DNA of 64,000 nt from Portulaca oleracea (taxonomy: Eukaryota; Streptophyta; Magnoliopsida; Caryophyllales; Portulacaceae), in assembly GCA_029582165.1 (NCBI GenBank), contig CM055886.1:23994669-24058668 (forward strand). The letters run 5' to 3'. Shown in pieces: positions 40,861 to 54,367 of this stretch (the stretch's first letter is position 1; each line of letters opens with the position of its first letter). Below the pieces are notes generated by a model. That model searched no databases, was not told where the DNA came from, and was given only the letters and a program-made list of their open reading frames with translations. The position numbers and the translations under genes were made by a program.

Positions 40861-41539
40861 CACAGGAGTTCTTTCAAGTTTCGTAAAAAAGGAGCATTGC
40901 TAGCCCCTCCACAGTTTCAACAGAGAATTCTCAAACAAAGAATCGAAATTCGGCTTCAACAACCAATTAATCGGTCATGAACCCCTAAAAAGAGAATGAA
41001 CAACTACTTCCATACGAGCAAAGACCACTCCTCTTAACGCAAGCTTATTCCAGAGACGAGTTTCAGGCTCAAATGCCTTGTCTCCAAATGGGCACATATA
41101 AAAGTTACCCAACTATCAAGTCATTTTCGCGCCTGCAAACAAACAAGGGATATAACAATGACGACCACAAAAACAACAACAACAAAAAAAAACTATAAAG
41201 AAAGCAAGACAAAAGGGATGAGCTCATACCATCTAAGTCGTTCGAAAGTTAGTGTTTGTTAAAGACTTGCAAGACAACACAATATGGGAAAACGTACAAG
41301 GACATCTTCAAGCAGAAAATGTCAATTAATTCCAGCTCCCTACAACAAAAAGAAGACAATACAAAATTGAGATGTCAAAAAAAGAAAAAGAAAAAACAAA
41401 AGATAGAAAAATGTCAAAAAAAAGGTGACTAAAAAGTCACATAATGGATGGAGAAACAAGAGTGGCAACATACATGAACTTATATTCCAAGATGTGTAAT
41501 CATAAAATGTCATTGGATGGGGCCCACAAATAAAAAAAA
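40861..41539. other. Tat 3' untranslated region, poorly structured
   Basis: AT- and purine-rich DNA with no ORF; probably the 3' region of the retrotransposon up to the CACTA insertion. The exact junction with the CACTA element was not found. CCCTACAACAAAAAG at about 41338 is a weak CACTA-terminus look-alike. Confidence 0.4.
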
Positions 41540-42457
41540 TCAAATCAAATCAAATCAAATCAAGGGGCACTCGATAAAACTGAAAAAAGAATAAGGAAAA
41601 GAAAAAAAATAAAATCTAGTGCCGCTAGAGGCACTCGAGAAAATACAAAAAAAAGAAAAGGAAAAGAAAAAAAATTAAATTAAATCTAGTGGTAGTGGAG
41701 AGAGAGGAAAAAAGGAAAAGAAGAAGGGGAAATTATGATAAGTTTGAAATGTAAAAATTGGTAGGTGGAAATATTAATATTACATTTATTTCATTATTAA
41801 TTACTCTCTCTTCTCATTGTAGGTGGAGTATACAATCCGATAGTTTCAATTCCCACTTTCAAAATCACATAATTTTCACTTCTCACTTTCAAATTTGGGA
41901 AGAGAAGAGTTTGTTTGCTCCAATTTTTCTCCACCAAAATATTGTTAAAGGTAATTTTATATTACATTTATTTTTTTAAAATTATGTTATTAATAAGTAA
42001 TTTAGTTAGTTATTTCATTATCATGTGAAAAAATTGAGTAATTTATGTATAATATGGTAAATATTGTGATGCTTTTATGTTGATGTTTGTAATTATATAT
42101 TCCCTTGCTTGAATTAAAAAGTTGTTGTATTATTAATTTCTTGTGTGTTTTTATTTTCTTGACGAGAGTTTTGAGGTTAATTAAATGCATTTGTGAGCTT
42201 AATGAAAATTTTGACCAATTTGTTAGGATGTCATCCCATGAAATGAAATTATTTAAAGTTTAATTTAATTATGTGTAATTTATATTTAATTCATTATGTA
42301 TTATTTATATATATATATATTGAGGTTAAATTATTTCACTTACGATGTCATTCCACCAAATTTCTAGGATGTCATCCACCCTACGAGAGTTTTGAAATTA
42401 AATTCATTATGTGTAATTTATATTTAATTAGTTAGATATAATTAAGTGTAATTAGGC

Positions 42458-42847
42458 ATGAAGGAAGAAGTGCAAATGGCGGTGACAACTATGAAAACAA
42501 GCAGCAAGGGACAACACTTTTATGTACAAGTGGGGGTGCTTTGGTTGGAAAAGGAAATATATAAGGGAAGTAGGTAGCGTGGGATACTTTACAGGCTGTG
42601 TATGAGCACTTGGGTATATTTTTGTGGGTGTGAGGGGATGCTTTATTAGTTTTGTAATCTAAGTATAGGGTAACAATACAGTAATGTTTCTAGGTGTTTG
42701 AATGTTGTGAGTGACCCACTATGGGCAAGCCCATTATCATTCTCAAGAGGGATTATGTTACATTATGGTGCTCTTTTGGTACTTGCATTTTGGATGAATA
42801 AATTTTGGCTAGAAGGCCTCTATTTATCAAAAAAATAAAAATAAAAA
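42458..42847 (+). mobile_element. Short truncated LINE/retroposon with 15-bp TSD
   Basis: TAAGTGTAATTAGGC (42443-42457) and TAAGTATAATTAGGC (42848-42862) flank it with one mismatch. The 3' end is TTTATCAAAAAAATAAAAAT, an A-rich tail, preceded by GATGAATAAATTTTGGC. No ORF survives, so the family is inferred from tail and TSD. Confidence 0.75.
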
Positions 42848-43561
42848 TAAGTATAATTAGGCTTAGAGTTTAATTTAATTACAGATGAAATTAAATTAGT
42901 TAGAGTTTTATTTGTCAGTTTATTGAAAAATTTGAAGGAATTTAATTAGTAGCTTTTGCATAGATTAATAATTATCATGTATTATCATATATATTGTCAC
43001 AACGTTTTATAACTATATTTTGAATATTTTTTTTTACTTCCATCAGTTTGGAATTTGTTCTCTCTCAAAGTGAATTAATCCATTTTTTAAAACTAAAATT
43101 ACGTTATATTAATAAGTAATTTAGTTCATTAATTTCATTATCATGTAAAAAAAAAATTGAGTATTGTACGTATGATTTTTAACAATTTAATTTATGCGTA
43201 CGTAACTTTTATATTTAATAATTTGATAATGTACGTAATTTTTATATTTAATAATTTGATAATGTACGTTATCATTGTAAGTGGATGTACCTTTTATATT
43301 TTAATTTCGTTATCATTCTATTACTAATTAGATTGATAATATGGAGGGGCTACCACATCGTCAGTGGATGTATAAGAGGCTTGAGCCACATAGGAGAGTT
43401 ATTAGGCAAGATCGGGCTGTTGGCGTAGAGCATTTTGACTAATTCGCTAGGATGTCATCCCACGAGTACGAGCGAACTAGAAAATATAGATGTCCTTGTG
43501 TGATGTGTAAGAATATTAAAATACTCTCTTCAGTGGAAGTAAAAGTTCATTTGCGTATGTG

Positions 43562-44833
43562 GGGAAATTGGAATCTAATAAACCAACCTATAGGTGTCCT
43601 TTGATCTAACGAACCAACCTTTAACTTTAATTTTAGACGAATTAACTTAACACTCTACTTTTTTCAACGAACTGCCACTGAGTCTAACTCGTCAGAAGTA
43701 TGATGTGGCGACGGTGCTTGCTTATGTGGAGGGTGTTTTAGCCAAAAAAAAAGGAAAAAAATTAGAGTTGTATTTTTTTCTTAGTCAACATTTATCATGT
43801 TTTATTTTTCCACCTCACTCCCCTCCCCCACACCCCCCCCCACCCACGCCCCTCAGAATTGGCTGACCCTGGCCCTACCCTTCCCCCAACTTCTCTCCTC
43901 TCACACTCCAACCCTCCTCACCACTGCCACCACCACCTCCATTACCGCCATCTCCACCGCCACAACCTCCACCTCACCAATTTCATATACATCCCAACTC
44001 CCAAAACCCAACAAACCATTTGAAAAACATAGGTGTCACAATTCCACCCTCCTTTGATTTCTCTCTCATCCATGAATTCCACGGCCAACTCGTCCAAATC
44101 CCTAATCCCATCTCTCAACATCTTCGCGTACTTGGGCGAATTCGCAGCAACTTCAACGCACTCCTCGTTCGAAACCCCAGCTTCCCCCAAAATCTCCGAC
44201 ACAACCTCACGCAATTCTCTCTCCTCGACCTCTCCAATTCGCCATTTCCAGACGACTAGTAGATTGGGAGAGGCTCGGATGAAGGGGAGCAGGAAAATGA
44301 TGTCCGCATGGATGAGGGTGAGGAGAAGGGAGAAAAAGCTTGAGATTGTGAGGAGGATGGCAGCGAGGGAAAATGACGTCCTCCATGGTTAGGTTTTGGG
44401 AGTTGGGATATATATGAAATTGGTGAGGTGGAGGTTGTGGCGGTGGAGATGGCCGTGGTGGTGGCAGTGGTGAAGAGGGCTGGACTGTGAGAGAAGAGAA
44501 GTTGGGGGAAGGGTGGGGACAGGGTCGGCCAATTCTGAGGGGTGTGGGTGTAGGTGTGGGTGGGGGAGGGGAGTGAGGTGGAAAAATAAAACATGATAAA
44601 TGTTGACTAAGAAAAAAAAATACAGCTCTAATTTTTTTTCCTTTTTTTTTGGCTAAAACACCCTCCACATAAGCAAGCACCGCCGCCATGTCATACTTCC
44701 GACGAGTTGGACTCGGTGGCGGTTCGTTGAAAAAAATAGGTTGTTAAGTTTAGTTCGTCTAAAATTAAAGTTAAAGGTTGGTTAGTTAGATCAAAGGACA
44801 CCTATAGGTTGGTTTATTGGTTTTCAATTTCCC
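43562..44833. mobile_element. Foldback Pack-MULE-like element, 1272 bp
   Basis: It starts GGGAAATTGG and ends CAATTTCCC; the 9-bp TSD is GCGTATGTG (43553-43561) and GCATATGTG (44834-44842), one mismatch. The arms are inverted copies for about 500 bp each (for example AACCAACCTATAGGTGTCC at both ends and TTATCATGTTTTATTTTTCC further in). Removing it rejoins the transposase frame exactly. The short middle (about 44034-44262) is non-palindromic and holds gene-like coding text on the minus strand. Confidence 0.88.
44034..44262 (-). pseudogene. Captured gene fragment inside the foldback MULE
   Basis: The minus-strand frame reads LREVVSEILGEAGVSNEECV, then EVAANSPKYAKMLRDGIRDL and DELAVEFMDEREIKGG. 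It is GC-richer than the surroundings, open throughout and protein-like, with a helical pattern that recalls mTERF-type organelle proteins. That family label is a guess. It has no start of its own and is read into the palindromic arm at its 3' side, so it is a captured fragment. Confidence 0.5.
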
Positions 44834-45041
44834 GCATATGTGGGGATTTGTGGAGAGATATTGGTACTGGACATGCCATGGGGAATTAAATGGTGACTTT
44901 GACTATGGAGCTAGTAGTGGTGACGATGCCTATGACGAATCTGAACTAATGAGTAGTCATCAAACAAATGATGAAGCCAACCAGCCAACATACATCGATA
45001 GGGCGGAAGATATGATGAATGATTTCATCATGGCGAATGAA

Positions 45042-47720
45042 TGTTCATATCGCAGCATAGTGCGGGTGTATTATCGTATCCACAGGGAGTTGGGGTACCG
45101 AACCTAAAAGCTATCGAGCTCTCACCATCTAGGTTAGATTTTCATGATTTTTGGAGTTTAAGAAACTAATAAAAAGACACAATAAAAATCACAAACAAAA
45201 GAAGAAAAAGGCTCGAGGGTTGATTTTAACCGCCTAAAGGAAATCTAATCGAAGGAAAATCGTAAAGAGAAAGCTAAACTAAGCAAGGAGTGAGTTGCTA
45301 CTAAGATTAAACAAAAAATTACTAAGGAGTACCCTAACTTTTGGTGAAATATTTTTCTGGTACCCCAACTTTTAAAAACTAATTTTGGGGTAACCTAACT
45401 TTTAGAATTAGAAATAATTAGGTGAATTTCCGGCCAATGTTTTGAATTCACCGGTGAGTTTTAGGCGAAAAATTGATTAAGTATTTTTGTGGACGAAAAT
45501 GCCCTTTGTTTTTGTGAACGAAAATGATTTGAATCAATCGGAGTTTCGCCAGAAATTCACCTAGTAATTTCTAATTATAAAAGTAAGGGTACCCCAAAAT
45601 TAGTTTTGAAAAGTTAGGGTACCAAAAAATTGTTTCTTCAAAAGTTAGGGTACTTCTAAGTAATTTTTTGCTAAGATTAAATCACTCTAAGCACCCTCTT
45701 CAAGGATAACATTGGATTAACTTCCCAAATCTTACCCCTCATTTTCATGAAGACTAAAACTTAAGAGTATAAAGTGTAAGAAACTCTAATTAAATCAATC
45801 TTCATTTTCATGAATGACAAATCTAATTATCTCACTAAAACCTCACACTAATGCTTTAAAGAAATCTAGCAAACCTCCCAGCCAACTAAACTTCCACAAA
45901 AGATAGAGAGCAATGGTGAGAAATCCTAAACTAAGCTAAACATTTTCTTCCAATAAAACCTCAAATTAAACCCCTAACTAGAGCCTTAATCACCCCCTAA
46001 CCTAAGTTAACTACTCACTAATCATTTTTATTTATAAACTTAATTAAACTAATCCTAAGACACAATTAACTCCAACTTATATTAAACTAATATTATGGAT
46101 TAAACTAACCTAAAATTCTAATGGACTAATGATCCAACTAATAACCTAGACCTAAACTGACCCAAGACACCAACACACTAAACTGGTCCAACACTCTAAC
46201 CTAACAATGACCCAACTAACTTAAACAAGCCAAAATAATTTAATGACTACTCAACCCATAAACATATCTAACTTAACTTGTTGACCCAATTAAACTTAAG
46301 ATACTTACCTAACTTAACTCTACTAAACATCTAATGCTGGCCTAATTTACTACTACCTAAACCGGGAAAACGGAACCGAAGGAAGGAAGAAAAGAGAAAG
46401 GAAAACAGAGCAGATGAGGGCAATGGAAGAAGATGGTCAAAATAGAGGCAAACAAACAGAACAATAAATTAACAATCAAGAAGAGCAATCACAACGTAAA
46501 CTATACATAAACCTACTCAGAATAACAATCAAAGAAAACAACTAAAATTAAGAACCAAATAATCGAAATATCAGAGTCAAGAAAACAAACTTAGAACATG
46601 AAAATAATCCTAATCAAATACTGAAATCGAACGTAAAACATGTATTAAATGATAAGTAAACCTAATCTAACCCTAAAACTAACATCTAGGAACAAACCCT
46701 AAAATTGGATGGAAGGCTAGAGGCGTCACTTTCCCCAAAACGAACCATAAAAGCTCAAATTCGGCCCCTCTTCTACTTATATACTCGAACCTCGTCCCTC
46801 TCCCTTGAATCTTAGCCGTTGATTTCTCTCAATCTGGATAGCTTGGATGTATTTGGACAAAGTGTGGATGGAGCTGGTGGTGTATGCGTCAAATGCCCTC
46901 CATTGTACTTCTTCTGAATTCTCAACCAAATATGAAAATGGAAAGATAAAATGAGTGAGAGATTTGAGAGAGAAATCGCGAGAAAATGAGAAATAGAAGA
47001 GAAGAAGATGAGATGGAGAGATGAGATGAAGAGAGATTGAGATGGAGGTGGTGTTGAGGTGTGGTGTGCTCTGATGGTGCGTGGTGTTGTAGAGAAAAGA
47101 AGAAGACAAGGAGGATAGAAAGAGAAAGGGGGAAATGAGGAAAGAAAAGGGGGAAATTAGAATACGAAAATAGGGTTGGGGATTTACGAATTTACTCGGC
47201 TGAAGTAAAAAGAAAAGGGAAGGGAATTAGGAGATGGGGGTTTATGGGTATTGGGCTGAAGGAAAATGAGGGGAAAAGGATGGGCTGTGAGGTAGTGGGC
47301 CGAGAAAGAGGAGAAAGGAAGGGGGAGTTAGTGGGTCGGTGGGTAGCTGGGCCACTGGGGTAGTGGGTTTTGTGGGAGATAACTGGGTAGATGGGAATTA
47401 AGGGTTCTGGGTTAGGAAACTTGGACCGAGTAGAATAAGGGGGTTGGTGGGCTGGGAATATGGGTTGTGGGTTGGCTGGGCTGAGTGGAAGGAGGTGGGT
47501 TGGGTAGAGATAGGATTTAGACTAGGATTTTGTTTTTATTTTCAATTGTTTATTTTTATTTCATTTTAGCAATAATAAGAACTAAAATCATAAAATGACA
47601 TAAAATCTAATAAACATGTAAATGCATAAAAACATAATAATAAACCTAATTTAGTTATTAAAAACAAGCAAAAAGTCATAGAAAAGAGGGATAGAAATCA
47701 TGCAAAATACGGAATAATCA
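45042..47720 (-). mobile_element. Reverse-oriented solo LTR, 2679 bp
   Basis: It begins TG (TGTTCATATCGC) and ends CA (GGAATAATCA), with a perfect 5-bp TSD ATGAA at 45037-45041 and 47721-47725. The transposase reading frame resumes directly after the right TSD. No second terminal copy, primer site or gag-pol is visible inside, so it is a solo LTR or a coding-free LTR element. CGTATCCACAGGGAG near its left edge is a phrase often found next to the primer site of large plant gypsy elements in the opposite direction, hence the minus orientation. A 359-bp MITE is nested in it. Confidence 0.75.
45312..45670. mobile_element. MULE-type MITE, 359 bp, in the solo LTR
   Basis: Ends CAAAAAATTACTAAGGAGTA and its near inverse TACTTCTAAGTAATTTTTTG; 11-bp direct repeat CTAAGATTAAA at 45301-45311 and 45671-45681. 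The inverted repeat extends well inward (ACCCTAACTTTT, AATTTCTAATT). Non-coding. Confidence 0.85.
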
Positions 47721-49650
47721 ATGAATCACCTAACGCACAAGCTCAAGAGTTCTATGATATGCTTGAAGCTGCTCAACGACCTATATGGGAAGGGTGCGCT
47801 ACTCACACTGAGTTGTCTAAAGTCGTGAGACTTATGAGTCAGAAGTCGAGGCACAATTTGACTAAGCAAGCAATAGACGATATCATGGATTTGATGAGCG
47901 AGAGCTACCCTCAACCAAACCTTGTTCCGAAAAATTACAATGAGTTGAAAAAGAAAGTGAAGAAGTTGGGGATGGGTTATGAAACAATTGACTGTTGCCC
48001 TGATGGATGCATGATTTACTATAAGGATGATTCCGTTCTTGATGAATGTAAATTTTGTCGGCATCCTAGGTATAAGTTAGAAAAGTTGTCAAGTAATAGA
48101 AATAAATTTGTTCCATATAAGAGGATGTTCTACTTTCCCTTAATGCCTAGACTCCAACGTTTGTATGCCTCCACAAACATTGCGGCGCATATGAGATGGC
48201 ATGCTAAAAATAAGCGGGAACAAGGTGTCTTTTGTCAACCTTCTGACAGGGCATCTTGGAAATTGTTCGACCTCGTACATTCAGATTTCGTAGATGAATC
48301 TTGAAACGTGAGGCTTGGTTTATGTGCAAACGGGTTTAGCCCTTTCAACCAAAATAGGAGGTCCTACTCAATATGGTCGGTGGTAGTCACTCCTTACAAC
48401 TTGCCACCTGAATTGTGCATGACAACTCCATACATGTTCTTAACATGCATTATTCCTGGTCCGAAAAATCCAGGCAACAAAATTGATGTGTACCTCTAGC
48501 CCTTAGTGGACGAGCTTTAACGTTGATTGGGGTTGAAATGTATGACATATCAAGGAAACAAAATTTCTACTTGAGGGCAACTTTGATGTGGACAATGAAT
48601 GACTTCCCGACCCTATGCATGCTTTCTAGGTGGAGCACACATGGGGGTATGGCTTGTCCTATTTGCATGGAAGGGTTGAACGCCATACGTTTGAAGAATG
48701 GGAGGAAATCTTTATGGTTTGATTCTCACTGACAATTTCTTGAAAAAGGGTCATGCATGGAGGAAAAATCGAAAGACATTTCGCAAGGGGCACACTTATC
48801 CAGATACGATTGACCCTCCTAGTAGAAAAAATGGCCGTGCGATCTACGAACAGGTGAAACACTTTCCTAAGGTAACGCCTGATGGGGACTTTGAAGTCCC
48901 CGACTTCAAAGAAAAAGCCCATAATTGGAAGAAACAAAGTATTTTTTGAGAGTTGCATTATTGGAAGGACCACTTGCTTACACACAACCTTGATGTGATG
49001 CATATTGAGAAAAACTTCTTTGACAACATCATAAACACTATGATGGACGTGGATGGAAAAACTAAAGATGATGCAAATGCGAGGAAGGACACGATAGATA
49101 TATGTGATATGTCGGACCTTCATCTATAACCGGGCCAAAACGGAAAGCCCCTAAAACTAAGAGCCAAATTTTCCCTCCCGCCAGAGATGAGAGAAGTTGT
49201 CTGTGAGTGGGCACGACAACTTAGGTTGCCGGATGCGTATGCTTCAAACTTTGCGAATTGTGTGGACGTGAACAACAAAAAGTTCCAAAACTTTAAAAGT
49301 CATGACCATGTGTTCATGCAAACATTACTTCCAGTTGTGTTCCGAGGTCTCCCTAATGATGTGTTGGAGCCTCTTGTTCAGCTAAGTCAATGGTTCAAGA
49401 GTTTGTGTGCCACAACACTGAAGTATACGATGTAAAGCAATTGGACCAAGAAATTCGCATAATCATCTGCAAATTGGAGACTATATTCCCTCGGGGCTTC
49501 TTTCATGTAATGGAACCTTGCCCATACATCTTTTTACTTTGTCTAATAAATCTTATTGTTGGGTAATTCATCTTTTTACTTTGATTTTCGATGCATGGTG
49601 ATATAATAGTGATTTATATCTCACTTTGTTTTTATATGTTTAGGGTAATA

Positions 49651-52205
49651 ATGTCATCAAGTAATGATAAGGATCAACAACCTGGTGGTCGACGACGTCG
49701 TCAGACACGTGGATGGATCCAACGTACACCTGGACGAGGGGAGGCCAACTCGAGCCAAACTCCATACATCCCTCAAATGGAGACTATATCGAGCCAGACT
49801 CTATTCAAATCCTCAAATGGACTCCTCAAACGTCTTGACGGGTAACATGCTAGATCATTCCATGGTTGAAGGAATGAATTGCTTCTTTGGAGATAACATA
49901 ATGGTTAACCCCAGGGGGTATGTTTTATAACTACAATACACCCTCTAACCAGGAGATGTGTGAGCCCGCATCTCAAAACATAAATCAGAAGAGACATGTG
50001 ACTGCATCCCGATCCACCAGTATGGATATGCGTGTACAATCCACTAGCACGAGATACAAGAACTAGAGCAGCATGGTGAGGAGTGTGGGGAGGAGGAGGA
50101 GGAGGAGGGGGAGGGAGGGGGAGGGGTGATGGAGAGGGAGAGGGAGAGGGAGAGGGAGAGGATGCGGAGTACAAACACTGGATAGAGATGCCGCGGAAGA
50201 ATGCTCAAAAGATGGGTGATAAGTACGTGATTCGACCAATCGACCATGCGAAGGAAGGTATGGATGATGTTGATGTTAAATTGTTTTATTTATTTATTTA
50301 TTTATTTATTTAAGTCAATAAATACATATAATATACTAACATTTTGGTATTTTAGTGTGTGGCCAGGTGCTAACCGGCACATAATGTTTTTACTCAAGCA
50401 ACGATACGTCAATTTTTGGCCTTCTTGGAGTAGCTTTCCCTCAAGGATAAGGAAAGAGTTGTTCGATGAGTTAAAGGTTCGTAACCCTGAACAAACCCCT
50501 TTCTTTTATTTTGTATATTTGTTTTAATGTTGGCAAATGTAGTTATCGCTCTCCGGTGTGTAGCCGTCGAGATTTATTGATTTGTTGTACGGCGTGTGAC
50601 CAATTAGTTGCTTTCAATAGTCTATTTATTTTTGTAAGGCTATGAGCCAGGATATTAGTCCATTTTTAGGGGAGACTCTACCGAAAGTTTTCAAGATATT
50701 TCATAGTGTGTTTGTTTTTGTACACAGAAATCATACTGGTGAGAGCCTAAGGATGATGAGTTCTTCCATAAATGGTTTCAACGACGAGGCCGGAAACAAT
50801 TTTGCGACATTGTGCACGCAGTAAAAAAAAACGTTGGCTTGATGGGTTAGGCTTGCCAAATTGGATCACAGATAATAACATTTGGGAAAATTTCATCGAC
50901 ATGTGGCAAGACCCAGATTACGCCACCAAGTGTAAAAACATGAGAGTAGCTAGGAGGATGAATAGAGACAAGGCCCCTCCTACACATAAAATGGGGTCCT
51001 TGTCATTCAGTATTGCACATAAGAGATGTGTAAGTGTTTTTCGACCGCATTACCTTAGTCGTGCCCCCATTATGTTGTATGTATCCCAATGACATTCACA
51101 AACATCTTTCGATATTTCAGGCTATCGAGAGGAAGGGTACGCCAGATGTATTTCAAAAGTACGCTTACACTCACTTAGGCGGCACAAAATGGGCCGACAA
51201 GAGATACAAGACGCATGCAGTAAGTGTCTTCCCGAGCTAACTATTCTTCTACATTACACTAACCTGGCTCGTTTTTCAATGTATTTTGTGTTTATGTTTT
51301 AAGGTATCAATGGAGGCTGGTTACTCTCAATACTATGAGGAGAAAAAAAAAAGGTGCCCGATGAAGGGCAACCATCGCCGTGAACAATGTCCATAGAAGA
51401 ATACTGGTTAAGCCAAAACTTGACCAATCGGGGCAGAGTTCAAGGTTTTGGAGACTGTGGAGAAATGCTTAAGGAAAATTACCAAGAAATTGTAGCCCAG
51501 AGACAACAACGCCATCGTACTGATCATGACATTGATGTGAGAGAAGAAGTAGCTACGCTCAACAGAGAATTGAGCAGGCGCGTGGAGCAATAATGATTGG
51601 CATTAATTGATATGCAAAATGAAGTACAACGGGACAGGGCGCAACTGCAAGAAGACAGAGAGAAAATGCAACAGGATATCATGGCCCAAGTGCAAGACAC
51701 CATGAGAGCTCAAATGCAAGAAGAGTTAAGGACACAAATGTTACAAGAGATGAGGGCTCAAATGCAACAAGACTTGAGAGCCTAAATGCAACAGGAGATT
51801 AGGGCGCAAATGGAGGAAATGTGTTCAATAATTAGAGGATCTTGGCAGCAACAACATAGGGCTGCATCATCCTCGCAAGTTAGAGGGTCTTCTCAGCTAC
51901 ATATGCGCGTCCCTCGTTATCCCTCATTTGAATGCTTTGCAACCTACACACAACCTAGTGGGTATGGTATGTCCGCCGCTCCTCTTCACACCCCCGTGGG
52001 AGGGTCTCAGCAGCAAATTGCATCTTTTGGCTCGCCGGTCCGTATGCCTACTCCTCAACGTACTCTTGTCTCTCGACATACCTCCAACCATAGCTTTCAA
52101 CTTCTTACAGAGCCATTACAATTTGACCAGGATGATGAGGATGACGATGAAGACGACGATGAGGAGGGGGAGGATGATGAGGAAGGTGACGATCATGTAG
52201 GTTAG
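49651..52205 (+). pseudogene. Second CACTA ORF, Transposase_24 (TNPA-like)
   Basis: The start is MSSSNDKDQQPGGRRRRQTR. Across apparent introns or frameshifts come VWPGANRHIMFLLKQRYVNF, NNIWENFIDMWQDPDYATKC with MGSLSFSIAHKR, and FQKYAYTHLGGTKWADKRYK, which together match the plant Ptta/En/Spm transposase domain (PF03004). A coiled, Gln/Met-rich stretch (about 51597-51830) and an acidic tail (DEDDDEDDDEEGEDDEE) end at the stop at 52205. Stops interrupt, for example at about 51783. In En/Spm this partner protein binds subterminal repeats and regulates expression. Confidence 0.7.
50083..50162 (+). repeat. GGA-rich purine tract
   Basis: About 80 bp of GGAGGAGG- and GGGAGA-type repeats inside the second CACTA ORF region. 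Poly-Gly and poly-Pro frames across it are artefacts. Confidence 0.85.
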
Positions 52206-52825
52206 GAAGGCGACCAGAGGACCGTTGTGTTTTAGGCCAGAATTTTAATTAAGCATGGAGACTTTATTGAACATCGAAACTTTTAATTTGGTCATCGTGT
52301 GTGGTTTATTATAAATATGTTGGATTGTTTTTTTTTTATTTGAACTATTATTTTCAAATGTCTTTCAATATTACTGTCACTTTAAAATTTACGTTATTGT
52401 GAATGTCCTTGAACCTCAAACAACGTTTTCATAAATCCCAACATTATAGAATATGACGACGAGTTCACATGATAAATATATAACCGGAAAATCTAAAATC
52501 GAATGGTATATAGAATGACTTAAATGAATTAAATTATCAAGATTCAAAAAAAATATATATATATATATTAATAAGAATTACAATTATAACAATGAACTTT
52601 TAGAATATGATTGTATATTTTCTTTAAAAACATGTACATCAAAATATTGAATTTAAACCCTACTTCCTTTTACAACACTATTTTTCATTAACAATAAACT
52701 CAGCAACAATAAATTATTCTAATTAAGATAACATTTGTATTATTTTGAAGCAAATGGTTAGAACATCCAAAAAACATTAGGCATCTAGCACCAAAAAAGT
52801 TAAAAGAAAATATTACCCACATGTG

Positions 52826-52895
<70 letters not shown>
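52206..52895. other. CACTA 3' region, AT-rich, with (TA)n
   Basis: No ORF. A long TA microsatellite runs from about 52827 to 52894 and is the landing site of the next element. Confidence 0.6.
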
Positions 52896-52897
<2 letters not shown>

Positions 52898-53358
52898 AAA
52901 AATTGGATTATAATAATTCCAATTTTTGCAAATTGGAAGGCGATAATCCCTATTTTAAGTTTATATTCTTGTGGTCCAAAAAATAAATAAAATTAGATTT
53001 GGGGGTTTTCTGACAAGGAACCTTAACCATATGTTTAACCGCGTTGATTTTGTTTTTTTACTGAAACATTAGATTTAAAAAATAAGCTCTATTATTTTTC
53101 CTTTTTTTTCTAATTCTTGCTTGGATTAAATTTTAACCCCTCTTTTCCCTTTCTTTCTCTCTCTTCTTTTTCCCTTTCCCGTTCATTTCCTCGGTGCCCT
53201 GTTTATCTCTCTCTCTTCTGTGCCCTCTCAAGAATTCTTTCCTCTAAACCTTCATCTCTATCTCTAGAATTCTTTCCTCTAAACCTTCCTCTCTCTATCT
53301 ATTTTCTTCTCTAAATCTACTCCCTTTTCCCCCCACCAACAAACCCTAAAGAGGGCAC

Positions 53359-53417
<59 letters not shown>

Positions 53418-54304
53418 CAAATAAGGCAGGGCAGGCGTCAAAGACAGACCTTGTCGTAATGAAGCACGAAACGAAGGCCATCAATCAGACCCACCACCAA
53501 CTACACAGAGGAGCATCCGACAGCGACCTCTACGAGATCACCAAACTCACCCAGAAACCAAAAAGGGGGTTAGAGATAGTAGTTTGTTGATCCAATTTAA
53601 TCATTGGGTGGTACAGCAACAGATGAATTCGCTAATTAACGAAAGAATTGAGAAGAGAATAAGGTTCAAAGTCAGACTCTGTGATCATAATTGTTGTGGA
53701 TTAAGTTGATTTTGGTTTGAGAAATGCGTTTCTGAGGCTCAGTCAGTGTGCTCTGAAGAACTTACTCCTATTTATCCTATTTAATAATACTGAATTTTGA
53801 CCAAAAAGGAATTTTGTGGAGCACAATTAATACAGGGTACAACTGGATTGTCTTGTGAGTTGTGAAGTACCATTTTATTGTCGTAAATACAAGAAAACAA
53901 CATGTGATATGTAAGTGTTGTTTGTAGTGAGTTTTTGTGATGCATATTTACTTGTAGAAATGTGAATTTCAGTTTAATTTTGTAAGATATTGGCACTAAT
54001 ATAGTAATACTTGTTTTCAATTAGAATTATAGTCTTTTTCCTCAACTCTTCAAATGTTTATGGAATAAGATATCCCATCATTTTGACAAGAAAGAGAACA
54101 TTGTATGTATAGGAGAAATAAAAAAGAAGGAATGAACATGTATAGTCTTTAGTGAATTTCTTGGTTCAGATACTAGGTTTTGGGGCTATACTCTGTTGAC
54201 TTAATAATTAAGCAAATGTCATATTTGCGAACTTTAAATTTGTATTCCTTAGAGTGACTTCCAAGAAGGTTTAGAGGAAAGAATTATGGAGATTGAGAGG
54301 GCAC

Positions 54305-54367
<63 letters not shown>

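Larger units (their letters stand above)
43341..49510 (+). pseudogene. CACTA transposase (Transpos_assoc, TNP2, DUF4218)
   Basis: The N-terminal Transpos_assoc domain starts MEGLPHRQWMYKRL and continues YRCPCVMCKN and VHLRMWG at 43561; a foldback MULE interrupts it and the frame resumes FVERYWYWTCHGELN at 44843. A solo LTR interrupts again (45042-47720). TNP2 then runs from 47726: NAQAQEFYDMLEAAQRPIWE, NVRLGLCANGFSPFN, SYSIWSVVVTPYNLPPELCM, IIPGPKNPGNKIDVYL, ATLMWTMNDFP. DUF4218-like text follows (LLPVVFRGLPNDV, IICKLETIFPRGFFHVM). Stops at 48302, 48497 and 48730 and frameshifts show it is dead. This protein would bind TIRs and cut DNA. Confidence 0.85.

Noticed and set aside
41330..41350. 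CCCTACAACAAAAAG as the left end of the CACTA element
   Set aside because: It does not match the right end (CACTACTGGAAAG), lacks the first CACTA bases, and no matching 3-bp duplication was found.
50083..50313. Gly/Arg-rich and Pro-rich ORFs on opposite strands
   Set aside because: They are translations of a GGA-rich tract in a decayed CACTA ORF.
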